Source: Phlebiopsis flavidoalba
Lineage: Eukaryota > Basidiomycota > Agaricomycetes > Polyporales > Phanerochaetaceae
NCBI GenBank assembly: GCA_035772785.1
Contig: JAOCPU010000100.1
Span: forward strand, 1-48,001
DNA length: 48,001 bases
Direction of reading: 5' to 3'
Shown here: one piece after another, positions 32,906 through 44,832 of the stretch
Position numbering within the stretch: position 1 is the stretch's first letter
Layout: the number at the start of each line of letters is the position of its first letter
The notes under the pieces: model-generated
The model's database searches: none
Told to the model about the DNA's origin: nothing
What the model saw: the letters and a program-made list of their open reading frames with translations, nothing else
Made by a program: the position numbers and the translations under genes

Positions 32906-34084
32906 TCAGAAGATTCGACAGTCGCCGTCGTTCCGTCGCTCACGTTCGCGCCTGAGGTTTTCCTCATGCTGCCGCCGAATCGCCGCCTGCTGCTGCGGCC
33001 TCTCGAGCCTGCTGCTGCCTGAGCTCCTCCAGCCTCGCCTCCTCAGCGGCACGCGCCTTCTCCTGCTCCGCAAAGAGCACGGGCCGCCTCTGCGCGCTCT
33101 CGCTCTTCCCTGCGTCGCTCCGCCGCCTGCTCGCGACGCCAGCGCTGCTGTTCAGCACGGAGGGGCGAGGGCCTCCTCGGCCGCCGCCTGCTCGCGCCGC
33201 AGAGCCTCGAGCTGTCTCGCGTGGCTGCCTCCTCCTGCGCGCGCGCAAAGGCAGCCGCCATCTCCTCCGCGCTGCTTTCCGCGCCGCCTCCTCCGCGCGC
33301 TGCTGCCTCACCCGCCTCACGGAGCTCCTCGGACTTGAGCTCTTCGCTGGCGGCGGTCTGGTCCACGGCCTTGTGCTCGTCGACGATCTCGCGCTGGACC
33401 TGCAGCGGCAGCGGGCTGTTCTCAACGAGGTGGTTGAGGATCGCGTGCGCGGAATCGAGCGTGTTGAGGTGGCGCATGAGCGCTGCGCCCTTGTCGAGCA
33501 CGGGCTTGAAGAGCGCGTCGTCGGTCCATGAGCTCGCTCTCACGCTGGCGCACCGCGGGCTGGCGTCTACTTCTCCCCCACATGTTCGTGGCGACTACGA
33601 CGTTGCGGAGCGTCTGGCGTCGCCGCAGAGCGAACGGAACATGCTGAAGTTGCGCCTTGAGATGCCGCCGAGGCGGATGTCGGATATCCGGTGCATGTAG
33701 ATGATACCGCTGAGCTTCTTGTTCTCGCGGTACCTGCGTGGTGCTTAGCATCAGTTATGTTTGGATATCCCGTAAAACCCACGAGTTTGCCAGGAACGTC
33801 GCGATCAGCTTGAGGATTTCCGTGTCGCTCTTCAGCGTGTCATCGAAGCCCGGTGTGTCGATCAAGGTGACGCGACGGTCGGCGAGGACGAACGTCTCCG
33901 AGGTCTGAACCTCCGGCGTGCACGAGCGTAGACCCTCACCGACGGCCAGGTGCGATCCACTGACCAAGTTGATGAACTGCACCACGATAAATTATCAGCT
34001 GCCGCACGTCATGGGAGGGTATGAGGACCAAGACTGACCGTGGATTTCCCGGTACCCGTAGCCCCCATAACACTATCAACAAAT
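32906..34084 (-). CDS. AIG1/septin-like P-loop GTPase with C-terminal charged helix (5' end unresolved)
   Basis: GTP-binding protein of the large fungal AIG1/50S-ribosome-binding GTPase group; its cellular role is unknown. The P-loop GATGTGKST is split by a short intron right after ST (about 33982-34039), then FINLVSG. Next come a switch region and the G3 motif LIDTPGFDDTLK (about 33832-33872), then YRENKKLSGIIYMHRISDIR across a second intron and VVVATNMWG near 33590. The C-terminal third is rich in Glu, Arg, Ala and Gln (EELRQQQAREAA, RRQHEENLRRERER), a likely long helix or coiled coil, ending at a TGA at 32906-32908. The frame must change several times in the GC-rich tail. Exons upstream of the P-loop probably exist beyond 34084, but I could not place the start. 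Confidence 0.75.
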
Positions 34085-37000
34085 ACATTGGTCAGGGAAC
34101 CGACGGCGCATAGTTGGCTGACAGTACGCACGCAATAGTGATCTCAGCCATACTTCCACCGAAGTCGTCAGACCGATGAGGCACCCGTTGCGGGACTCTC
34201 TAGTGCTTTCGTCCCTGCTTTTATAAGCCATGGCGTTGCATCGAACATGCCGAATACACGTTATGGAGCGTAGATCGAACTTGACCGCAGCCGTTATCCG
34301 CCATGAACGGCCCCCTGGTTTCCCCATAATGTCGAGGTCGTCACCGTGATTCGCGGACGCGTCGCTGGCGTGCGGATGGACCTCGCGCTGCGAAACTTTC
34401 AGGAGGGGTTGAATGAAGGGAGTCGCATCGTTGCATAGACTGTTCTGGCATTTGGGTACAAACTGTGTCATCTACGCAGGTTGAGTCTAAGGTTCGATGC
34501 CCTGACCGCAGCAAACTGCAGACTCACCTCTACTTTCCTTGCATGATTTAAAACGACCTCGAAGAGGCGAATTTGGTTGTAGCCTTGCACTTTCCTCCGT
34601 TCAATGCGACTGGAACGGGAGTACGCGTACGTTGAGGCGCATGCATTCCGCATTTTGTCCTCGGGTCCTTTGAGAAGCTTTGCGTCCCAGATATCGGTGT
34701 ACAAGGTTTACTCGAGGTATTCGTGAGGAGAGGGCTGTTGCAGCGCCCTCAGAACCTTGGGACTCTCTATCGGTTCCAACAGGGTGCTGATCAGCCAGAT
34801 GTTTTCAGCTCTGGCACCGCCGCGCGGCGGGCTCTAGCAGGACGTCGTGGTTGTCTATCAACGACCTAGTGCTTCGACAAGTTGCCAAATGCCGCTTTAC
34901 CTTGCCGTGCAAGGTCTCTCGGGCCCCGTAATTCGTGGGAATTGTCTTAGCGCTCACTCACCATCAATTTATGAGCGCGCAAAGGCTTTGTCAGCAGCTC
35001 ACGTGACCCCTCTACTGCAGTCTGTTAACTCTTGACTCTTGAGCATGTGTACGTCGAAAGATGTCCCCCCCCCCTTTACTCGATCTGGGCTAGTCGTGCG
35101 TAATGCGATGACGTTTTTTGTACCGCGGGACTCAAGCTAACCCAATAATGCAAACGGACGGGCCTCCTTTCGGATTCGACATAGCTGACCTCGCACGTCC
35201 GAACACCGAGGCGAGCCCACAGACTTGTGCCGGCATCAAGACGTTTCCTTGAACTGACCATATTGCTGTCTCACCCGCTTGATGTCTAGGTGGCACGCGC
35301 AACAGCAAACCAAGGTGAGCACGAGTAAAAACCCACCGGCATGACTCGTCAGAGCCGTCGCAGGACGAAGACAAATCTCTGATAGCGAGCCCCTAGTATA
35401 TCATGCCCCATCTACTTCACTAATATGTTCTTACAGTAGCCTTTATGTATGCTTCTCCCCGTACACATGACACCCAGCCGCCGCCGCACGAGCCCATCCG
35501 GCAGTCAGCAGGCCCAACACCAGCACGCCGCAGCTGTCTCTGATTGCTCCAGATCGTCGACGGCGTGCCGAATGAGCATCGGTGACTCTGTATCGGGTAT
35601 GCGAGCCCACGTAGACTATCCGCGTTCACAACGCGGAAGCTCGCAGACCTGCCAAAGCCAAAGAAGTTCCCGCGGCTGTACAGGAAAACTCATCAACGCG
35701 TGCTGTGATCAGCAGGAATTAACCCAAAGGTCTTGCTTGCTCGCGGACCATACCAATACTTGAGGCTTGAGACAAATGCGTGAGTTCGCCGTGCTCATGT
35801 TCATGCCCCTGTAGCAGGATGGGTACCGTTCCGTAATCACGTTCGCCGGAACACTCATGACAGTGGCGGACATGCGGCTGCTCTCAACCGGCTGCATCTG
35901 AAGCAGCGACACGTCCGCACCTACGGCTACAGTGAACATGTCAACACAAAGGTACGAGTTCCGCTCGATTGTACTCGTACATTCTTCTTGGACTCGATAT
36001 GGCCGTCCGTGAGATGACCACGTAGCTATAGCCTGCCGGAATCTTCGCGCCACATACAGAGGAGTCCACAGACTCGCGTCAGCACCCAAACGAGCCATGC
36101 CGCCCTCGCCAATTGCATTTTTATGACTTAGTGTCAAACACATTGAAGAAGGTCCTGGAGGAATCCTTCTGTGGGGGCGCAACGCGGTCAGGTGTGTCCA
36201 TTGAAACAAAAACATCCTGCTATCCGGGCTCGGGTAATATGTGCATTGTTGACAAGACGACATGGGACTCTATAGCTTTTGTACTATAGTAGCTGGATGT
36301 GACATTTGTAGAGCAATCGAATCATATGATCTGCTGCCACTGTTAGATAGCTAGCTGACAAGCAAAGCGGCGCTTCACCAGTATGGGTGGTGTGGTGATC
36401 TAGTAGGGCGGTCTCTGCCATGTCAATACGCGGGTTGTACTCGCAGCCTCAGGACGATATTTGCTCTCTGACTTACGCGTGATTCTAAACTCACAAGGCA
36501 AGGTCAACGCCCGGCGCAAGCCGGAGCTTGTCGAGTTGAAACCAGAGATGCGAAACTCGCTGCCATTGAAATGCATTGGACAGAATATATTTGGTTTTAT
36601 CTTCACTTTGGTAAGTCACAGCTGGTCGAGGTCGAAGATGGTAACGCTACACACCGAAGTACAACCTTGCAAGGGCACTCGAATTAGGATGATAGAGTAT
36701 GTTATGATACATAACGTTCAAAGAAAGGCCACGACCCCGACAAGTGTGACGAGAGCTCGAGAGGCTCTGAGGTACTCGGTGCTCGTGGAGGTTCTAGGCC
36801 AAGAAGGCGAAGGCGCCCTGTTCACCTCTGCCCACAACGTCACCACCATGAATTCTATCCAAGTCATCATTTCCCGCCAGCATCTGCACTAGTTGAATGG
36901 AGAACTATAACACGCCAGCATGACTGTCCCTTAGAACATCCTCATCACCCCCATCGCCTTTCCCGACACTGCGACTCCAAGAACGCCGGATGCTCTGCGC

Positions 37001-37190
37001 TGGTGTGGTTTAATTTGGCACTATCCTCGCTCCCGCCGCGCGCTCCAGTTGGAGTGACTCGGCGCGTCCCTGAAAACACCATGGTCATAATCTCACGACT
37101 GCGCGAGTCCATGTGCTACCCCAGACGCTCCGAGGTACAAAATGGCTGGCCCGCCGCCCCCGGTCTGCTCAGTCTGTCACCTTACAGACA
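34085..37190. other. unresolved stretch with two weak candidate frames
   Basis: Contains an open frame of 184 codons on the minus strand (35709-36263; includes AIGEGGMARLGADASLW and SYLCVDMFTVAVGADVSLLQ) and one of 143 codons on the plus strand (36461-36892; includes VELKPEMRNSLPLKCIGQ). Neither matches a family I know, and splice signals do not link them convincingly. The 34.1-34.7 kb part may hold the 5' exons of the GTPase. Other parts show nothing. Confidence 0.3.
35709..36263 (-). CDS. uncharacterised open frame, 184 codons
   Basis: The longest uninterrupted frame in this interval. Composition is plausible for a soluble protein and the opposite strand is less open. No signal peptide, membrane segment or known motif is visible. 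The first 30 codons look less coding-like than the middle, so a true start may lie at an internal Met. It may be an exon of a gene whose other parts are frame-shifted. Confidence 0.25.
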   Translation of the reverse strand: MSSCQQCTYYPSPDSRMFLFQWTHLTALRPHRRIPPGPSSMCLTLSHKNAIGEGGMARLGADASLWTPLYVARRFRQAIATWSSHGRPYRVQEECTSTIERNSYLCVDMFTVAVGADVSLLQMQPVESSRMSATVMSVPANVITERYPSCYRGMNMSTANSRICLKPQVLVWSASKQDLWVNSC

Positions 37191-39358
37191 ATGTCCAAGT
37201 CCAAGGGCACCACCTTGCCTCTGCAGGTTCCTCATGTCGTAAACCAGACGGGCCGGTCGTGGGCTCGCAAAAGCATAGCACTCGTCGCGCTCGCCGCCCT
37301 CGTTCTTTCCGCCGGCTTTTTTGTTCTGAGCGACGTAGCTCGTAGGAGCGACAGGCAGACAGGTCGAGGGCACAAGTTGGAACCATTCTACTCCAATATC
37401 AGCTCTCACGATGATTTATGTGTCGGTGGACTATCGCACTCGGGATATATTGGCCTCAAGGGAGACTCGGAAGACACGCCCAAGCGGGTCGTTTTTCTGG
37501 TGCGTGATGGTTTCTTTCACTCTTCAAGGGTGCTGAGGATAGTGTCACATAGGTATTTCGAGGCCCAGAATAATCCAGAGACAGCACCAGTCATGTACGT
37601 ACCATTTCCAATTCCAAACAGATTCTCATTACTGACTGCGCTCGCAGCCTGACCATCGGCGGAGGGCCTGGGACAAGTGGAATGGCCAACCCTCTCCTTG
37701 GGCGTATGTCTGATTCAGCAATCATGTGAGATTTGGTCTGACCGGAATCCTCAGAATCCCACTGCAAGGTCGCGGGTAAAAACTTGACGACCGTACCTAA
37801 CCCCAACGCTTGGTCGGAGATAGAAACTATAACCTCGTCGCGTTGGATCATGTACGTCCGTTTTACTCTAAACGAGCTTTCACAGAGTTCTGAAACTTCT
37901 CAGCCTATCGGGGTAGGCTTTTCGTATGGCATCCCACGTCAACAATTCGCGTGCTGCGGCACACGACGCGTATGATTTCCTCGTCAAGTTCATGTCACTC
38001 TTTCCGCATCTATCCAAGTATGCTCATTTCTGTGTTGAAGTGCAGTCGAAAGTCTAACCAACTCATGTAGGAACAAGCTGGTACTCGCTGGGGGCTCTTA
38101 CGGCGGGGTAAGTAAAGTGATGCTCTGTATCCTGTATAGACGAAACTTAACGCATCTCTTCAGGTCTATATCCCACACATAGCGACCGTCATACACGAAC
38201 AAAATCTCGCTCTCGCAGATGGCCGCGGCACGCGCGGCGCGAAGCACCTCAACTTTGAGGCTATGATGGTGTCCACCCCGTCTCGGTGGGCTCCTCTACT
38301 CCTGTCTTACCCTTCCACGCTAACTTACGTCGCTACTAGGACTACTTGTCGCACAACCTCTGGATGCTTCAACAACGTTGCTATTACACGGACTTCTTCA
38401 ACTCATCCGTTTGCGACGCCGCGTACGAGCGCCTGCCTTTCTGCCTCGAAGCCGTCGAGCTTGCGATGTACCAGAGCGATACGGTTGAAGACCGTGTGCG
38501 TGCGAGAGGAGCTGTGTGATAATGGCCTAACGGCCGAGATGATTCCTGGGTTTGACGGAGAAGTTATGAAAACATCGAGACACGGGTGCGTTGTCATATT
38601 TACTTCTTTTGGTTTCTCGCTCACCGTCAAACACATTATAGTGCAACGGTACAATCGAGGACTGCGTACCACAAGCAGTATGGACACAAGAATTCATGAA
38701 CCTTCCCGAGACCAAGACAAACGCTTGGCGTGAGCCAGAAGGCAAATTTCACGTTTGTGAACATTGAGGTCAACAAGGAGTTCAGAGCAGATTGGGACTT
38801 GGGGTGACATGTATGTCTACTGTCGTCTTAAGGGTTGACATTCAGGAACTCACAATGATGACCAGCGTCCAGCAGGCGCATCTTGCTGTATGAACCTCTC
38901 CTTGGAAGCCGGCTACCGTCTTCTCCGTGAGTCGCCACTACTCTATCTTTTAGAACGTTTCTGACAACTGCACAGATTACATTGGCAAGCTTGACGCGAA
39001 CTGCGCGTGGCCAGGTGTCTTGTCCACGGTACGTTCAATCCTTCGTCCAACCTTTGATACCGCCTCACCTTCTCTCACAGCTCAAGCTCATTCGGTCGCA
39101 GTACCAACCTGCGTCTCCGCCGCTCCAGACGTACAATGGGCAGGCGAAAACGCCACTGTACGTGTCCATCGGCGAGGGGCGCGGGTCAACTTCACCTACG
39201 TGCCTCATGGGGCGGCGCAGGCCACTTTGTAAGCCTTTCTTACCTGTCGCATTGGAACTAAGATTGATGTAGTCGCTTTCCCGCAGGTGACTCGAGACCA
39301 ACCAGAATTAGTGAAGAAAATCCTGGGGCATTGGGTGGATAATGTGCCGTTCCAGTAA
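37191..39358 (+). CDS. serine carboxypeptidase, S10 family (carboxypeptidase Y-like), membrane-anchored
   Basis: Removes C-terminal residues from peptides in the vacuole or secretory pathway (family knowledge). Start MSKSKGTTLPLQ at 37191; one hydrophobic segment at about residues 27-46 (IALVALAALVLSAGFFVL) makes a signal anchor. Then come LTIGGGPGTSGM (oxyanion region, usually GGPGCSS), a VGFSYG motif near 37910, and LVLAGGSYGG at 38080-38106 with the catalytic Ser codon at 38095. The usual context is GESYAG, so Glu and Ala are replaced by Gly. GKLDANCAWPG near 38990 holds the likely catalytic Asp, and GGAGHF near 39213-39230 the likely catalytic His. The tail HWVDNVPFQ ends at 39356-39358. 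Introns are short, for example from 38107 to about 38163. Several insertions shift the frame. Confidence 0.85.
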
Positions 39359-39633
39359 AAGGGAAGATATGCCATGTAGTCAGTCAAGATCATGTATGTG
39401 GGATGCTTGAATATACCGACATGAAACTTTGAAGTCTTGAGTATCGGCGGCTTGGGATGGCAGTGCACGGCCACGTGGACACCGACTCGGACGCGTTTAA
39501 CACGACGCGTTCTGCTGATCAGGCTACCGTGAACGTGTCCGCAGCGTCCATGTTCTCTGTATAAAGTACGAGAATCCCTGGGGGGGCCAAACTCGGTTAG
39601 CCGTACTTCACTGAATAACTCTGCAGGACTTTC

Positions 39634-41110
39634 ATGACGAAACTCAGCATCTCCTTCGCTCGTCGTGTGCCAGAATCATCGTCATTTACGTCGGAGTCAA
39701 ATCAGGGCGATGCCGAGGGAAGCAAACCCCTCTTTACTCGATATGGTACGCTGATTCCTGCCCATTCTGTTCAAACACGGTTATAATCTTGTTCCCCAGA
39801 CGAGCCGGAGGTTGTAGAAGGCGAGGTATATCGTTATCATGGATATACTGAGCGTTACAGCGACTGTCTCGCCGTCATCGTCTATCACATGATTCTCGAA
39901 GCTCGACGCGACGACCTATGGTCAACACAGCCCGTACAAACCCCTTTACTCTGCGCTCTCACGAAGAACCTGCCATCGCGGGCGTACATCACACGACCTC
40001 TTCTCTTCCGCCGCCTCACGTTGTGGACCTCAGCAGGATGTCGAACTCCTCACGAATACGTTATGCTCGCCGATTTCGAGCTGGCTGCGCGACCATATAG
40101 TCACTCTTATGCTCGAGAAGAACGAGAGGACTGACATCTTCGACCGGCCGACGTGGCGTGTGTTGCTGCGCAAAAACTACCCGCGCTCAAGGCACTTTGC
40201 TGTTTCAAATGCGGGCCGACCCGAACGCAAATAGCCTGTCCGCGTCGGATATTTATGCACACCGCGCGGTGCTGAACAGCAGCGTCGGGCGCACCCTCAA
40301 GTATCTTGCGCTCTCCAACATCGCTTTCGCGTCCTCTCCCGAGCCTATGCCGTCTCGTGGGTAGCTTCGCGGGCCTCCGGGGTATTTTCTCGAAAATATC
40401 CGCTGGCATGTAGAGGGCGACAAGGCTTCCATCGGCCAGAAAGAAGTTGAAGACACGTTGGTCATATGGACTTCCGAGGTGCAGAGCTCGTTTTCTGTCT
40501 CTGGAGATCGCTGCACGAGATCTATGGAGAGGTCTCTGGATAATCGAGCACAAGTCACCTCTTCGCAGCAGCGAGCCTGCGCCAGTGCTGTGGTATGAGA
40601 AATGCCACATAAACACAGAGTTTCAAGCAATCATCAAGCTGGTAATGACCATCTTCGACACATCTGAGTCGTGTATTGTTGCTAGACGAATACACGACGA
40701 CAAGGGTGCGTCGTATATTTATCTATATGGACGCCGTATATTGAACATAGGCCGAAATGGTTTCAGACGCGTACGCGTGGTCGATAAGGATCACCTCTGA
40801 TTCAGAAATCGTCGGACCAACATGTACAAAACACACGACACTAACAATTGTCACTTGCCCAACTCCACGGTCCGCATCACACAAGCCGACTCTGTGCCCT
40901 CATGGTCCGTCCAGCACCTCATCATCGCATGCATGCACGAGACGGACCATTTCATGTACGACCCACACCTTCAACCTTGAACACGCCATAGAGCAATTCT
41001 TGCGCGAGGCAGACAAGGTGCTTGCTGGGTTCGAACATCTGCGGACAGTTGACGTCATGTACTCCGAATTTTTGGTTGAGCATGGGGGACGTCACACGCG
41101 CAGCCGGTAA
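39634..41110 (+). CDS. uncharacterised multi-exon gene
   Basis: The ATG at 39634 opens MTKLSISFARRVPESSSF. A clean 54-nt intron (39746-39799) joins LFTRY to DEPEVVEGEVYRYHGYTERY. Coding-like pieces then alternate between frames: RDHIVTLMLEKNERTDIFDR near 40090-40150, ENIRWHVEGDKASIGQKEVE near 40395-40455, STVRITQADSVPSWSVQHLI near 40866-40925, and NLEHAIEQFLREADKVLAGF near 40975-41035, with a stop at about 41110. The order, strand and spacing are consistent with one gene with several introns plus insertion errors. The domain is not recognised; the size (roughly 400 residues) would suit a fungal F-box or BTB-type protein, but no such motif is clear. Confidence 0.45.
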
Positions 41111-42233
41111 AAATCAAGAGCTGCATGCCTAAGACGGGGGAGGAGAGTCAGGCGGTGGTACCGTATAATTTGAAGGAAGGGAGCGTACACGTCGAGGTTG
41201 GTGATGAGTGGGCGTAGTTCTTGAGCCGTTCAAGGAATGGTGGAGGAGTGATTTGCTGTACGAGATTTTGAGGGCGTGTGTACGAACGGGGTAGCCGTGA
41301 GCCTCTGCTCGGAGATACATCCTAGAACACACCGAGTCAACTGTGATGCGACATGTCAATTGTCAACTCGTTATCCGAGCAGGAGAAGGTCGACGCAATG
41401 CAGTGAATCGTGTGATGCTGGCGAGACGGGAAGAGGTAGTAGCGAGGACTTGGTGGATCAAACTGACCCCTGCAAACGAGTGATGAGAGGAGTCTCGATG
41501 CAATTGTAGTATCCCACAGTTGAATAGAGAGAGATGCGTGCGAACGTTTATACTGCCAGCCTTGCAAGTACAAGTATCTCGCATACTTACGTGTATAAGA
41601 GTTCGTGTCCTCGCATGTGATGAGGTTCGCATCGAGCTGCTTGTTCGTCTCGCCTTGATCTTTAGTTACGCAGGCTACTACTCGCGCTAACACTTTGCAT
41701 GCACGTCTCTGGTTTGGCGAGGAATTTGTCCAAAGACATTGACTTTGGTGCTCGCGTTACAGAGTTTGTGTGGGTATGTAATCGCTCGGTGGCCTTGTTA
41801 ATTATCTTGCGAGCACATCGAGTCTGACAACGATGAATATCGGCATGCCCTTCGAGACAAAGCTGTGAACGTTGTCCGAATATTCGCTGTCAACCAAATG
41901 CATCCTCCGCATTATGTGTGACGTAACGCCACAGACCGCAATGACGAGAAGATGTCGGATACGATCCTGCGAACATTCAATCATCTTTAAGCGTCGGCAC
42001 TTAATGACTGAGGAAAATGCCGCTCGCAGTTTTTGGAATGAATCACAAGCTCGTTTGCCTCGCTTGTACGCTGTGACTCTGTGAGTCGGGTTGCCACACT
42101 GCCTTCAAACCGCCATGGTAGACGCCTGTGCCAAATGCCTTGTTGAGTATATATGGAGAGCCCCGCCAGGCCAGAGGCTGCAGCACATTCGCAATCAGTC
42201 TCAAAGCCCTTCTAGTCGTATTCAACACTCACC
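41111..42233. promoter_or_regulatory. intergenic with a TATA box before the 42234 gene
   Basis: No supportable gene. A canonical TATA motif, GAGTATATATGGAG, lies at about 42145-42158, some 80 bp before the ATG at 42234. The leader between them is CT-rich and ends TTCAACACTCACC ATG, typical of an efficiently expressed fungal gene. Confidence 0.5.
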
Positions 42234-42694
42234 ATGTTTGCCTTCACCGGAAAATTCGACTGGCTCTCTTACGCTTCCAACGATAGCATCACCATCGTTG
42301 CCCCCGGCAACTCCTCAGCGTCAACCAGCCTGTCTGGGGCTTCTGGCAATGGACCGTCAACGAGCCAGGTGTCCCCAAGGCCAATGCCACTGTCACCGGC
42401 ACCATCACCGTCGCCGACAAGCCTTCGAGCAACGGCACCCGTGCCGTCGAGTTCTCCTTCGGCTGGTACACCTTCCGCGGTACATCGGGGCCAACAACTC
42501 CAACGTCGAGGTCACGATGCACAACCCGAACAACGCGCAGTCGGGCCCCTGGACGGCTCCCCTCTTCTACTCCGACCAAGTTCGACCGCAGTGTCTTGCG
42601 CGCACGTTCGTCGGCAAGCTCGACTGGATTCGAGTACGCCCAGAACGAGATGGTCACCGTCAAGTCCTTCCCCGTCGGCCCCCCCCTGGCATGA
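42234..42694 (+). CDS. small uncharacterised protein with an internal repeat
   Basis: Begins MFAFTGKFDWLSYASNDSIT. Continuing through frame changes I read VWGFWQWTVNEPGVPKANAT, GTRAVEFSFGWYTF, YIGANNSNVEVTMHNPNNAQ, SGPWTAPLFYSDQ, FVGKLDW, and then after one extra base FEYAQNEMVTVKSFPVGPP, ending at a TGA at 42692-42694. Length is about 150 residues, with alternating hydrophobic residues and many Thr, Val and Asn, suggesting a beta-sandwich. The start and end share a motif: F-(T/V)-GK-(F/L)-DW, then YA-x-N, then a T-(I/V) pair. No signal peptide or Cys is evident. The family is unknown. The strong TATA promoter and CT-rich leader suggest high expression. Confidence 0.6.
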
Positions 42695-43463
42695 GCGCGC
42701 CCGTCTCACATGTTCTTTCAGTGGTCGACAGGATGCTTACGTCTGGTGTACGAAGAAGGCACCCTTCGCTATCAGTGCCATCTTGCGTGGACTACTCCGT
42801 CGAGAGTGACGTGTACCTTGCGTCGATTAGGCATCTTTCCAGGGAGAGGGTGGATCATTACAGCTTCAATGTGGGAGGGTGGACAAAGGAGACGGAACAG
42901 AGACAGTGTTGCTGACGATGAAGAACCCTGCCGGGGGAGAGGAACTGACTCCAAGGCCGCTATGTTACAAAGCTCAGCTTGGCTGCTGGCCTCCGAAACG
43001 TGAGTTATGGCACACGTTTTTTTTTCAAATGAAGCGCTGTACTATCACTGCGACGGTAGGGCGCTGGGCAGAAATAAATCCTCTCAACCGCTGCTGTGAT
43101 AGTTGAAAAATCGTGAGTGAATGTACTCAGGACAAAGAGCGTACCCTGTTGATGCGACCATAATCTAGAAGGGGAGAATCGTGGGCGTCCATAACGCGGT
43201 CACTCCTTGAATACTTGTCAGTGTTGTTTTCACATGTAGCAGAGACAGTGCAGCAGACTTGGAGTTGGCTGCGATCTAAAAATCAGCGTCATCATGATTT
43301 CGACCTTAGTAGTAAAGGAGTATGTACTTACCGCATTATATACACTGCCCGGAAATATTTCCATGGGTGTTCGACCGTAGAGTGCCTTGAATGGAATGCC
43401 AGCGACTTTTGAGCATGGGTGTCTCGAACTCGAACATGAACTTGTGAGCCGGAGGAGCAGTTA
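42695..43463. other. no gene seen
   Basis: Downstream region of the 42234 gene. Open frames on both strands (for example 42710-43003 plus) lack motifs. A further exon of the upstream gene after TTCTTTCAG at about 42712-42720 is possible but not convincing. Confidence 0.3.
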
Positions 43464-43844
43464 AGCGCTTATCCCGCCGCGCGCGTTGGGTGTGTCGCGC
43501 TCCCACGCCACCCGCTTCCATAACAGGTATCCCGACGCGGAGCCCAAATTTTTACCCGATCGTATTCCTGCTATTCTTCCGCTCTCCGATGACACTCTTG
43601 TGCGACCATCCGCGTGTCCGAATACCTCCAAACGGATATCGTACCCCTCTCGTTGAATCATATATACTTGCTCTTCCGTGCCGGAAAACGCCTGGTATGG
43701 ACAGCCGACATTGTTGTCCGTGTACAAACAGACGCAAACGCTTGAAACCAACTTGCAAAACCGTAAAAAAAATCCCGTCGCCTGTCTATGTAGGTCTCTC
43801 AGAAACTTGAAAAATTACTCCCATTGACTACAGAGTTATCCACC
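43464..43844 (+). promoter_or_regulatory. duplicated promoter module, copy A
   Basis: Aligns in direct orientation with 47644-47963. Shared blocks in the same order are AGCGCTTATC; GGTGTGTCGCGCTC; CAGGTATCCCGACGCGGAG; CCCGATCG; CTTC-n-GCTCTCCG; ACAAACAGACNCAA; CGCCTGTCTANGTA; and the start ATGTCCGAG. The TATA position corresponds to TAAAAAAAATCC here and ATAAAAGG in copy B. Conservation over about 380 bp upstream of the start implies a recent segmental duplication or a constrained promoter. Confidence 0.85.
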
Positions 43845-44223
43845 ATGTCCGAGTTCATCATCCGTTCCACCTTGCCCTGGGTCAGCGCAGCCGGCAGTGA
43901 GTCAACTTTCACAGGCGGATTCCAGCCTATACTGACCAGTCTATTCCAGACGTTACCGAGGGTTCCAATGCCTTGGCCTCCAGTCACCCGCCCCGATGCT
44001 GAGCCTGCAGGGCGCCGTTCTTCGTTGACGGGCCTTGGTATCTACATCGACCCTGCGTACTTCGAGGATTGCGAGGGCATGACTCCCTCACCCTCTCCAG
44101 ACCAATCGTATCCATCCCCCGGGCCTGGCCCACGTCTCTGTGCTCGCCGAGAGCGATGCCCTCGTCGGGCTTGGGATCAATATGGCGGTTCTGGACGCAA
44201 AGGTCTTATCCTTGTCCTCGTAG
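43845..44223 (+). CDS. small uncharacterised protein, paralogue 1 of a tandem pair
   Basis: Starts MSEFIIRSTLPWVSAAG. A 53-nt GT-AG intron (donor GTGAGT at 43897, acceptor at 43949) joins to NVTEGSNALASSHPPR. After further frame changes the C-terminus reads GLAHVSVLAESDALVGLGIN and then MAVLDAKVLSLSS, with a stop at 44221-44223. The likely length is about 100-110 residues. No Cys pattern, signal peptide or known domain is seen. The same start, MSEPVIRSTSPC, appears at 47964. The function is unknown. Confidence 0.55.
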
Positions 44224-44832
44224 CCTATACCCTTGACGAGCCTTGACATCGTGATGGTTGTAGCGGCCCATGGTTGTCATGTAATTTACATACGTGGCAA
44301 AATACACATAGCAGCTGGCTGGTACTCAGCTCCTATGCCCATTCACCATGTGGAAGATCAAAGAGTGTACGGCAGACTTGAGCACATGTGAGCGTAACCG
44401 GACACAGATAATCGGTCCGCGCCTCAAGTCTTGCGTTCGACCCCAAGAACATGGCTTACTAGCGTGTGGATATGTAGCCACGGCAAGCTACGTTAATCCT
44501 AGTAAATATATCGAATAAAAGCATTTCACTACAATTCCGATCTGCCGTGCAGAATATTGTAGACAGGCTGCACGGGAGGACCCCAGATGAATCCAGGGAA
44601 CTGGCTAGTCTAGTATATCCCTACGCCTTGACCCATTATTACACGAGTGATCGCGACTTGATGGAGGGTCCTGCGGTTGACGCAGCGTTAGGAAACATAC
44701 GACCGGTGTTTTGTCTCTCGCCTAGCGCGCACCGTCTAACTCGACAAGCACTAACGATACGCTTGCCACTATCAGATTTAGGGACAGTGATAGAGGCTAC
44801 GGCTGTCCTACTTCGTTGGTGCCTTGGTTCGA
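44224..44832. other. intergenic, weak open frame only
   Basis: An open frame at 44547-44882 (plus, 111 codons, MQNIVDRLHGRTPDES) overlaps the 3' end of the kinase gene by about 50 bp. It has no motif I recognise and could be a small gene or chance. The AT-rich patch at 44480-44540 is consistent with a transcript end. Confidence 0.25.

Noticed and set aside
40107..40630. Minus-strand genes opposite the 39.6-41.1 kb gene
   Set aside because: Two minus frames are open here, but the plus strand shows a clean intron and coding-like segments in order over 1.5 kb, so the minus frames are probably shadows.
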